Assembly (NCBI RefSeq): GCF_001713455.1
Contig: NZ_CP016464.1
Coordinates: forward strand, 3,954,001 to 4,018,000
Direction of reading: 5' to 3'
DNA length: 64,000 nucleotides
Origin: Bosea sp. RAC05
GTDB lineage: Bacteria > Pseudomonadota > Alphaproteobacteria > Rhizobiales > Beijerinckiaceae
Shown here: positions 57,876-64,000 of the stretch, piece by piece
Layout of the letters: each line of letters starts with the position of its first letter
Numbering within the stretch: the stretch's first letter is position 1
Position numbers and translations under genes: made by a program
Notes under the pieces: model-generated
Databases searched by the model: none
What the model saw: the letters and a program-made list of their open reading frames with translations, nothing else
What the model was told of the DNA's origin: nothing

Positions 57876-58133
57876 CTAACCGCCCAGCCTGATCAGAAGC
57901 CGCCCGAGAAGCCAGCCGGCCAGCCGAGGCAAGCAGTAGAACGATAGGCCCATGAGGACCCAAGCGGGCTCGGAGGCGAGTGTATGGAGCGTTTGGTCGA
58001 AACTCCCCACGAGGATCGCCAAACCGACGGCAAGGCCGACCGACCACCAGGGCTTGTTGAACAGCCCCAAGAGCAAGCCCAACCCGAGAACAACGAGAAC
58101 GATGCCTTCTCCCATCGGCAGGTTACTCACCAT
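57876..58133 (-). CDS. Small hydrophobic membrane protein
   Basis: An 85-residue protein with three hydrophobic stretches ('GIVLVVLGLGLLLGLF', 'WSVGLAVGLAILVG' and 'WVLMGLSFYCLPRLAGWLLG'). No family was recognised. The ATG at 58133 overlaps the NUDIX stop by seven bases; ATG 58115 is an alternative. The coupling to the NUDIX gene suggests co-transcription. GC and codon use are normal. Confidence 0.6.
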   Translation of the reverse strand: MVSNLPMGEGIVLVVLGLGLLLGLFNKPWWSVGLAVGLAILVGSFDQTLHTLASEPAWVLMGLSFYCLPRLAGWLLGRLLIRLGG

Positions 58134-58639
58134 TCTGCGGCAGGGTCGATCCCGCCCGCGATCTCGGCCAGCCTCCTCCGCGTCCCCGGCGTCAGCCCCT
58201 GCGGCAAGGTATCGAGCGGAAAGAAGCGCGCCTCCGCGATCTCCAGATCGGGCGTCTTGGCCGAGTCGACGACGAAGTCCCTGACGACATAGAGCGCCAC
58301 GTGATCGCGCCGTGAGATCTTGCAGTTGAAGTAGACGCCGAACAGCGTGGCGGGCCCCGACAGGCTGATCCGGGCCTCCTCCGCCAGTTCGCGCGCCAGC
58401 GCCTCGACCATCGGCTCGCCGACCTCGACCCCGCCACCCGGCAATTGCCAGCCGGGCGTATAGGTGTGCCGGACCAGGAAGACCTCGCCCCGGTCGTTCA
58501 GAACCGCCGCGCGCACGCCCAGCGTCATGCCGCGCCTGAGCCGGAAATAGACATGCAGCAGGCGGATCTGCAGGCGCTGGAGCCGCGTCAGGTTGCTGTC
58601 CGAGTCCCGCTCCGCGCCGGTCTGCGCTCGTCCGCTCAC
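58127..58639 (-). CDS. NUDIX hydrolase
   Basis: A 170-residue NUDIX protein. The box lies in 'PGGGVEVGEPMVEALARELA' continuing 'EEARI', which matches GX5EX7REUXEEXGU except that 'REL' and 'EEARI' replace the usual 'REV' and 'EEXGI'. The substrate is unknown. GTG 58639 is chosen because GGAGG stands seven bases upstream; the longer frame to 58717 has no such site. It overlaps the small membrane protein downstream. Confidence 0.85.
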   Translation of the reverse strand: MSGRAQTGAERDSDSNLTRLQRLQIRLLHVYFRLRRGMTLGVRAAVLNDRGEVFLVRHTYTPGWQLPGGGVEVGEPMVEALARELAEEARISLSGPATLFGVYFNCKISRRDHVALYVVRDFVVDSAKTPDLEIAEARFFPLDTLPQGLTPGTRRRLAEIAGGIDPAAEW

Positions 58640-58771
58640 GCATGGCCTCCAATGGTTACCGAATTGTATATGCAAATTACGCATGACGGACCCCCGCCCT
58701 GCGGTGCCGAACGTCACAACCGCGCCGCAAACCGGGCCGATATCCCAGCCTCATTACTAGGGAATACCGAC

Positions 58772-58888
58772 ATGCTTCTTTCGTTCATCACCGCGCTCTT
58801 CCGCGCCAAGCCCGCCTTCGTCTGGCAGCCCGCCCTGACGCTGACCGATTCGCGCATCGTCTCCGAACTGACCGGCGCCGCAAACTGA
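58772..58888 (+). CDS. Possible 38-residue small protein
   Basis: A short frame from ATG 58772 encodes a peptide starting 'MLLSFITALFRAKPAFVW', with a hydrophobic, amphipathic N terminus. AGGGAA lies about 8 bases upstream. It sits alone between the NUDIX start and the metallophosphoesterase. No homologue is known to me. It may be a real small protein or chance. Confidence 0.3.
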   Translation: MLLSFITALFRAKPAFVWQPALTLTDSRIVSELTGAAN

Positions 58889-58969
58889 ACCATCCTCGCC
58901 CTCCGCGCACGCGAAAGCGTGCGGCACGGATGGCTTGACGATGGCTTGGCCGCAAGGCTAGCGCAGAGC

Positions 58970-59863
58970 GTGTTCAAGCTCGCGCACCTGTCCGATCCCC
59001 ATCTCGGCCCGCTCGCGGGTTTTTCGCTGCATCAGCTCTTCGGCAAGCGGGCGACCGGTTACGTCAACTGGCGCCGCAAGCGCCGGCACGCGCATGACAT
59101 GGATATCCTGGCGCTGATCGTGGCGGATATCCGCGCGCAGCAGCCCGACCATGTCGCCTGCACCGGCGACGTATCCCATATCGGCCTGCCCAACGAGTTC
59201 AAGACGGCGGCCGCCTTCCTCGACGAGCTGGGTCCGCGCGAGGCCGTGAGCTTCGTGCCCGGCAACCACGATGCCTATGCGCGCTCCTCGCTCAAGGCCC
59301 TGGCTTACCATCTTGGCGAATGGGTCACGGGCGACGACGGCCGCACCGGCTATCCCTGGTATCGCCGCCGCGGCCCCGTCGCGCTGATCGGGCTCAACAC
59401 CGGCGTGCCCACCCTGCCCCTGATGGCGACCGGCAAGGTCGGCCGCGACCAGATCGCCAAGGCCGAGATCCTGCTCGACCGCGCCCGCGACGAGGGGCTG
59501 ATCCGCGTCGTGCTGATCCACCACCCGCCCTATGTCGGCGGCGCCCGCCGCTCGCGCGAGCTGGTCGATGCCGCCGCCTTCGAGGCCATGCTCGCCCGCA
59601 AGGGCGCCGATCTCGTCATCCACGGCCACAACCATCGCTTTTCGCTGGCCTGGCGCCCGGGGCAAGGCCGCGACGTGCCGATCGTCGGCGTGCCCTCGGC
59701 CTCGATCGGCCCGCTCGGCCATGGCGAGTTGGCGAGCTGGCATCTGTTCAAGATCGAGGGCGACGCGAGCACCCCGCACATCACCTTCGAGCAGCGCGGC
59801 TTCGAGCTCGACGGCACCGTGATGCTCCACCAGGAGATCGCGCTGCATACCAAGCCGGTGTGA
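58970..59863 (+). CDS. Calcineurin-like metallophosphoesterase
   Basis: A 297-residue phosphoesterase. The five metal motifs are present: 'HLSDPHLG', 'CTGDVSHIG', 'PGNHDAY', 'IHHPPYVG' and 'HGHNHRFS'. It resembles cyclic-nucleotide or phospholipid phosphodiesterases, but the substrate is not fixed by the sequence. The GTG at 58970 begins the conserved 'FKLAHLSDPHLG'; the frame to 58919 adds 17 unconserved residues. Cytosolic or membrane-peripheral. Convergent with an SDR gene. Confidence 0.88.
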   Translation: MFKLAHLSDPHLGPLAGFSLHQLFGKRATGYVNWRRKRRHAHDMDILALIVADIRAQQPDHVACTGDVSHIGLPNEFKTAAAFLDELGPREAVSFVPGNHDAYARSSLKALAYHLGEWVTGDDGRTGYPWYRRRGPVALIGLNTGVPTLPLMATGKVGRDQIAKAEILLDRARDEGLIRVVLIHHPPYVGGARRSRELVDAAAFEAMLARKGADLVIHGHNHRFSLAWRPGQGRDVPIVGVPSASIGPLGHGELASWHLFKIEGDASTPHITFEQRGFELDGTVMLHQEIALHTKPV

Positions 59864-59868
59864 CGAGA

Positions 59869-59914
59869 CGCGTCATTCTCGGGCGACGCCGGGCGCCGAC
59901 CCGAGCATGACGCG
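59869..59914. repeat. CGTCAT/ATGACG palindrome between convergent genes
   Basis: CGCGTCATTCTCGGG (59869-59883) pairs with CCCGAGCATGACGCG (59900-59914), one mismatch, around a 16-base GC-rich loop that can fold on itself. It fills the gap between the metallophosphoesterase and SDR stops. Same family as the other palindromes. Confidence 0.65.
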
Positions 59915-59919
59915 AAATC

Positions 59920-60666
59920 TCAGATGCAGCGGCCGCCATCGACGGCCAGCACCGTCCCCGTGACCATCTCCGCATCATCAGAGCAGAGATAGAGCGCCGC
60001 ATTGGCCATGTCCTGCGGCGTCGAGAGCCGGCCCCAGGGGATCGAGGCGCGGAACTGCGCACGCTTCTCCGGCGTGTCCTCGCCCATGAAGGTCGCCAGC
60101 AGCGGCGTCTCGCCGGCCACCGGCGCGATCGCGTTGACGCGGATCCGGTCCGGCGCCAGCTCCACCGCCATCGACTTCGACAGCAGGTTGGCCGCCCCCT
60201 TCGAGCCGTTGTACCAGGTCAGGCCCGGCCGGGGCCGGACGCCCGCCGTCGAACCGATGTTGAGGATCACGCCGCCGCCATGCTCGCGGAAATGCGGCAC
60301 CGTCGCCTTCGCCATCAGATAGATCGACTTGACGTTGACGTCGAAGACGCGGTCGAACTCCTCCTCGCTGACGTCGAGCATGGGCTGGTTGCGGTGGCTG
60401 ATGCCGGCATTGTTGACGACAATGTCGAGCCGGCCGACCTTGGCGATGACGCGCGCCACGGCCTTCTCGACGCTCTTGCCCTTCCCCACATCGCAGGTCA
60501 CGGCGAAGGCCCGGCGGCCGATCGCCTGCGCCGCTTCCTTCGCCTTGTCTCCGTTGAGATCGAGCACCGCCACCCGCGCGCCCTCGCGCACGAAGGTCTC
60601 GGCGATGCCGAAGCCGAACCCCTGCGCCGCGCCGGTGACCAGCGCCGTCTTGCCCTTCAATCTCAT
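59920..60666 (-). CDS. Short-chain dehydrogenase/reductase
   Basis: A 248-residue NAD(P)-dependent oxidoreductase. The cofactor loop is 'VTGAAQGFGFGIAETF' near residues 10-25, then 'IVVNNAGISHRN'; catalytic Ser-Tyr-Lys are in 'NIGSTAGVRPRPGLTWYNGS' with the YNGSK tetrad form of YxxxK. 'VLDLNGDKAKE' after strand 2 suggests NAD preference. It ends 'TGTVLAVDGGRCI', as usual in the FabG-like group. The substrate is unknown; no neighbours give a hint. Confidence 0.92.
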   Translation of the reverse strand: MRLKGKTALVTGAAQGFGFGIAETFVREGARVAVLDLNGDKAKEAAQAIGRRAFAVTCDVGKGKSVEKAVARVIAKVGRLDIVVNNAGISHRNQPMLDVSEEEFDRVFDVNVKSIYLMAKATVPHFREHGGGVILNIGSTAGVRPRPGLTWYNGSKGAANLLSKSMAVELAPDRIRVNAIAPVAGETPLLATFMGEDTPEKRAQFRASIPWGRLSTPQDMANAALYLCSDDAEMVTGTVLAVDGGRCI

Positions 60667-60703
60667 CGTCGTTCCCCTGCCAGCAGGCCGCGCGTCGCGA
60701 CCG

Positions 60704-62521
60704 TTACGCGCCGATCTCCTCGCGGAGCAACTCGAGTTCCAGCCAGCGCTCCTCGAGCCCGGCGATCTCGCGGGTCACCTCTTCGAGCCGCGTCGTCGCC
60801 TTGGCGAAGAGCTTCGGGTCGCGGGTGTAGAGATCGCCGGCGAGCGCCTGGTTGAGCTTGGCGGCCTCCGCCTGCAGCACCGTGATGGTCTTGGGCAACG
60901 TCTCCAGCGCATGCTTCTCGTTGAAGGAGAGCTTGCGCTTCGAGGTCGGGGCGGCTGGCGCGCTGGGCGCGGCTGCGGCCGGCTCCGCCGCGGGGACGCC
61001 CGCCTTCGCGACAACCCTGACCTTCGCGCCGACGCCGCGCCCGCGCTGGGCGAGCATGTCGGTGTAGCCGCCGGCAAACTCGGTCCAGACGCCGTCGCCA
61101 TCGGAGATCAGCGTCGCCGAGACGACGCGGTCGATGAAGTCGCGGTCATGGCTGACCAGCAGCACCGTGCCCTTGTAATCGGCCAGCAGCTCCTGCAGCA
61201 GGTCGAGCGTCTCGAGGTCGAGATCGTTGGTCGGCTCGTCCAGCACCAGCATGTTGGAGGGCTTCGCCAGCGCGCGCGCCAGCATCAGCCGGCCGCGCTC
61301 GCCGCCCGACAGCGCGCCGACCGGCGTGCGCCGCTGCAGCGGCTGGAACAGGAAGTCCTTCATATAGGCAATGACATGGCGCGGCGTGTCGCCGACCATC
61401 ACCTGGTCCGAGCCGCCGCCGGTGAGCGCATCGCCCAGCGGCGTCGCGGGATCGAGGCTTTCGCGGCGCTGGTCGAGCGTCACCATCTCCAGCGAGACGC
61501 CGAGCTTCACCGTGCCGGAATCGGGCGCGAGCTGGCCTGTGAGCAGGTTGATCAGTGTCGTCTTGCCGGCGCCGTTGGGGCCGACGATGCCGATCCGGTC
61601 GCCCCGCGCGACGCGCAGCGACAGATCCTTGATCACGACATTCGAGCCAAAGGCCTTGGAGACGTTGAGCGCCTCGATCACCAGCTTGCCCGAGGTCTGC
61701 GCCTCGCTGGCCTCCAGCTTGACGCTGCCGACGGCGAAGCGCGCGGTGCGGCGCTGCTCGCGCAGGCCGTGGAGTTCGCCGAGCCGGCGCTGGTTGCGCG
61801 TGCGCCGGGCGCTGACACCGTAGCGCAGCCAGTCCTCCTCGCGGGCGATCTTGCGGTCGAGCTTGTGGCGGTCGAGCTCTTCCTGGGCGAGGACCTCGTC
61901 GCGCCAGGCCTCGAACTCACCGAAGCCCCGGTCCATGCGCCGCGTCAGGCCACGATCAAGCCAGATCGTCGCCCGCGACAGATTGGTCAGGAAGCGCCGG
62001 TCATGGCTGATCAGGACCATGGCGGAGCGCAGCGACTTCAGCTCCTGCTCGAGCCATTCGATCACCGGCAGGTCGAGATGGTTGGTCGGCTCGTCGAGCA
62101 GCAGGATGTCGGGCTCGGGCGCCAGCACGCGCGCCAGCGCGGCACGACGCGACTCGCCGCCCGACATCGTCGCCGGATCCTCCTCGCCGGTGAGGCCGAG
62201 TTCGTCGATCAGATACTGCGCGCGATAGGCGTCGTCGCCCGGCCCCAGCCCCGCCTCGACATAGGCTAACGAGGTCTTGTAGCCCGTGAAATCGGGCTCC
62301 TGCGGCAGATAGCGCACGGTGCAGCCAGGCTGGACGAAGCGCTCGGCCTTGTCGGGATCGACGAGGCCGGCCGCGATCTTCAGCAGGGTCGACTTGCCCG
62401 AGCCGTTGCGGCCGACGAGGCAGACGCGTTCTCCGGCCGAGACCGCGATCTCGGCCGCCTCCAGCAGCGGTTGTCCGCCGAAGGTGAGCGCGACGTCGCG
62501 CAGATGCAGCAAGGGGGCCAT
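60704..62521 (-). CDS. uup: ABC-F ATPase, Uup-like
   Basis: A 605-residue soluble protein with two ATPase domains. Walker A: 'GRNGSGKSTLLK' and 'GPNGAGKTTLIN'. Signatures: 'TMSGGESRRAALARVLA' and 'ALSGGERGRLMLARALA'. Walker B: 'ILLLDEPTNHLD' and 'MLVLDEPTNDLD'. A linker and a C-terminal coiled coil (about 535-600) mark the Uup subgroup. ABC-F proteins act on the ribosome or on DNA-associated steps. ATG 62521 begins the first domain; the longer frame to 62707 is not conserved. Confidence 0.9.
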   Translation of the reverse strand: MAPLLHLRDVALTFGGQPLLEAAEIAVSAGERVCLVGRNGSGKSTLLKIAAGLVDPDKAERFVQPGCTVRYLPQEPDFTGYKTSLAYVEAGLGPGDDAYRAQYLIDELGLTGEEDPATMSGGESRRAALARVLAPEPDILLLDEPTNHLDLPVIEWLEQELKSLRSAMVLISHDRRFLTNLSRATIWLDRGLTRRMDRGFGEFEAWRDEVLAQEELDRHKLDRKIAREEDWLRYGVSARRTRNQRRLGELHGLREQRRTARFAVGSVKLEASEAQTSGKLVIEALNVSKAFGSNVVIKDLSLRVARGDRIGIVGPNGAGKTTLINLLTGQLAPDSGTVKLGVSLEMVTLDQRRESLDPATPLGDALTGGGSDQVMVGDTPRHVIAYMKDFLFQPLQRRTPVGALSGGERGRLMLARALAKPSNMLVLDEPTNDLDLETLDLLQELLADYKGTVLLVSHDRDFIDRVVSATLISDGDGVWTEFAGGYTDMLAQRGRGVGAKVRVVAKAGVPAAEPAAAAPSAPAAPTSKRKLSFNEKHALETLPKTITVLQAEAAKLNQALAGDLYTRDPKLFAKATTRLEEVTREIAGLEERWLELELLREEIGA

Positions 62522-62658
62522 GGCGTGTCCGTGAAGGGAGATGGATGGCGGGATAGACCGGCAGCCCCCCGATGTCACGCCCGCAGGCCCTGGCACGGTG
62601 CTTGCCCCGCCCTGCGCACTTGCTAACTTCGCAGTCGCACAGGACGAAGAGAACCGCG

Positions 62659-62997
62659 ATGTCTCGCCAGCGCCCCATCGGAATCGGCCACAATGGCGGG
62701 CCGCCACTCAAGGAACGCAGGCGCCGGTCCGAGACCGGGACGGGCCGGATCGGCCGCTTCTTCGACTGGCGTTTCGCCCACCGCAAGGCGTGGAAGAAGC
62801 CGCGCGACATCGCGCTGCGTCGCGAGGACAACGCCGAAGCGCTCGGCCTCACCTATGAGGAGTATTCGCTCGAGATCATGGAGCGCGGCTACCATCCCCA
62901 GCCCGAGCATGTCGCGGCGATCAAGGCGAAGCGGGCGGAGCGGCGACGCACCGGAGGCGTCGTCGGCCAGTCGCTGAAGGGCCGACGCCTCGACTGA
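62659..62997 (+). CDS. Small basic protein with IGHNGGPP motif
   Basis: A 112-residue Arg/Lys-rich protein. The N-terminal 'IGIGHNGGPPLKERRRR' carries the IGHNGGPP motif seen at the start of many small Hyphomicrobiales proteins. A central helical part ('NAEALGLTYEEYSLEIMERG') follows and a basic C terminus ends 'LKGRRLD'. I do not recognise a function; the charge suggests nucleic-acid contact. ATG 62659 follows GAAGAG. It is divergent from the ABC-F gene and convergent with the acyltransferase. Confidence 0.7.
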   Translation: MSRQRPIGIGHNGGPPLKERRRRSETGTGRIGRFFDWRFAHRKAWKKPRDIALRREDNAEALGLTYEEYSLEIMERGYHPQPEHVAAIKAKRAERRRTGGVVGQSLKGRRLD

Positions 62998-63007
62998 AGG
63001 CCTCGCC

Positions 63008-64000
63008 TCAGGCGCCCGTCCAGCGCCGCAGCGCGCGCGTCACCGGGGCCTCGAACAGACGGTGCACCAGCAGCGCCGCGATCACCGCGCTGGCCAGGGC
63101 GGCCGCAACGAAGAGCCAGGGCTCGAACAGCCCGACCCGCGCGAAGACCTCGCGCAAGCCGCGGATCGCGAAGGGGTGGACGAGATAGAGCGCGTAGGAG
63201 GCGTCGCCGATCCGGGCGAGCGTTATCGTCAGCACCGAAGGCGCAGCCGGCTCGCGGGAGCCCGTCACCGCCGCCAGCACCAGCAGCGCAGCGGCTGATC
63301 CGTGCAGGGCAAGATCGCGCCAAGGCCCCGCCGACAACAGCGCATGCGGGCTCCACAGCAGCAGGCCGATGGCGACGGCCACCAGCGCGACGCGCGGGCT
63401 CGCCCCCAGCATCAAGCCACGCCGATGCAGCAGCGCGATCCCCATGCCCGCCGCGAATTCGAGCACGATCGGCTGACCCCAGAAGCCGAAGGGCAGCGGC
63501 AGCGGCCCCATCGCGGCGGTCCCACAGACCAGGATCGCCAGCGCGAGCGTCACGGCCGGTACGACAACGGCGCGTGGCAGCGCGAGCGCAGCCGCAAACA
63601 GCGCGTAGAACAGCATCTCGTAGTTCAGCGTCCAGCCGAGCGAATAGACCGGCTGCACCAGCCCGCTGGACGAGACCGCGGGCCAGAACAGGTAGGAGGC
63701 CATGATCTGCCCGACGCTCGGCGCCGGCGAATTGAGCGCCGCAGGCAGCGCGAGCCCGATCAGCAGGAACAGCGTCGTCGCCGCCCAGTAGAGCGGCACG
63801 ATCCGCACCAGCCGCCGTTTCAGGAACAGGGCGGGCGCGCCCGGCCGGTCGAACAGGGGCGCAGAGGCGTGGACCATGATGAAGCCGGAGACGACGAAGA
63901 AGATGTCGACGCCCGCCATCCAGGGCAGCAGATCGCTGCCGGCGAAGGGCTGCCCCGCCAGCCGCGCCAGCACCGCGGCATCGGGCTGGACATGATGCAC
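63008..64000 (-). CDS. Acyltransferase family 3 membrane protein, 5' end outside window
   Basis: At least 330 C-terminal residues of a membrane O-acyltransferase of the OafA/YrhL group are visible. 'HHVQPDAAVLARLAG' and 'GVDIFFVVSGFIMVHASAPL' are the usual N-terminal blocks, so only about 15-25 residues are missing beyond the right edge. About nine hydrophobic segments follow. Such proteins acylate sugars on polysaccharide or lipid. The GTG at the window edge is not a proven start. Confidence 0.85.
   Translation of the reverse strand: MHHVQPDAAVLARLAGQPFAGSDLLPWMAGVDIFFVVSGFIMVHASAPLFDRPGAPALFLKRRLVRIVPLYWAATTLFLLIGLALPAALNSPAPSVGQIMASYLFWPAVSSSGLVQPVYSLGWTLNYEMLFYALFAAALALPRAVVVPAVTLALAILVCGTAAMGPLPLPFGFWGQPIVLEFAAGMGIALLHRRGLMLGASPRVALVAVAIGLLLWSPHALLSAGPWRDLALHGSAAALLVLAAVTGSREPAAPSVLTITLARIGDASYALYLVHPFAIRGLREVFARVGLFEPWLFVAAALASAVIAALLVHRLFEAPVTRALRRWTGA

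Noticed and set aside
57658..58047. N-terminal extension of the GNAT protein
   Set aside because: The domain begins at ATG 57657, and the upstream residues have no coding character.

Overview
The window looks like the chromosome of a high-GC alphaproteobacterium of the Hyphomicrobiales, possibly Bosea or a relative. This is inferred from gene content: DUF1176, DUF6111 and DUF1285 proteins, a petP/petR regulator pair, a MoxR/DUF58/DUF4159 operon, a two-domain L25 ribosomal protein and a small protein with the IGHNGGPP motif. Genes are densely packed on both strands. I saw no rRNA, tRNA, CRISPR array, integrase or insertion sequence. Most of it is ordinary core genome with a few accessory patches.

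Layout. 0-5 kb: end of a DUF1176 protein, ilvE, then petP, petR and a sensor kinase. 4.8-5.7 kb: two small unrecognised genes of visibly lower GC. 5.8-13 kb: csaA, a chemoreceptor, a COQ9/TetR-like protein, proC, a YbjN protein, a UbiK-type factor, a lipoprotein and a Tat-exported beta-helix protein resembling phage tail proteins. 13-24.7 kb: prs, queC with a queuosine-precursor transporter, a GAF-GGDEF-EAL protein, rplY, pth, a vapBC toxin-antitoxin pair, ychF, a tandem MaoC fusion, an alpha-hydroxy-acid oxidase and a ketopantoate-reductase-like enzyme. 24.8-36 kb: an orphan TRAP binding protein, then a catabolic region with gamma-glutamyltransferase and an amidohydrolase facing a complete polyamine/opine-type ABC transporter, a GntR regulator, an M24 peptidase and a probable hydroxyproline-pathway deaminase.

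36-48 kb: a diguanylate cyclase; an mtnP-apt-mtnA-class II aldolase operon that fits the methylthioadenosine 'DHAP shunt'; petABC for the cytochrome bc1 complex; an ABC exporter; trmL; hemF; and a CCA-adding enzyme. 48-57 kb: DUF6111, CoA pyrophosphatase and DUF1285 genes, then the four-gene MoxR/DUF58/DUF4159/membrane-protein operon. 57-64 kb: GNAT, NUDIX, metallophosphoesterase, SDR and ABC-F genes, a small IGHNGGPP protein and the start-truncated end of an acyltransferase.

The best leads are the peptide/hydroxyproline region (25.9-35.9 kb) with a candidate operator in its divergent promoter, the methylthioadenosine operon (37.3-40.5 kb), the lower-GC gene pair (4.86-5.66 kb), the tandem MaoC fusion (21.5 kb), the repeats in the vapBC promoter, and a family of CGTCAT/ATGACG palindromes in intergenic gaps. 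I found no clearly unprecedented system. Functions are assigned from recognised motifs and gene order, without database searches.
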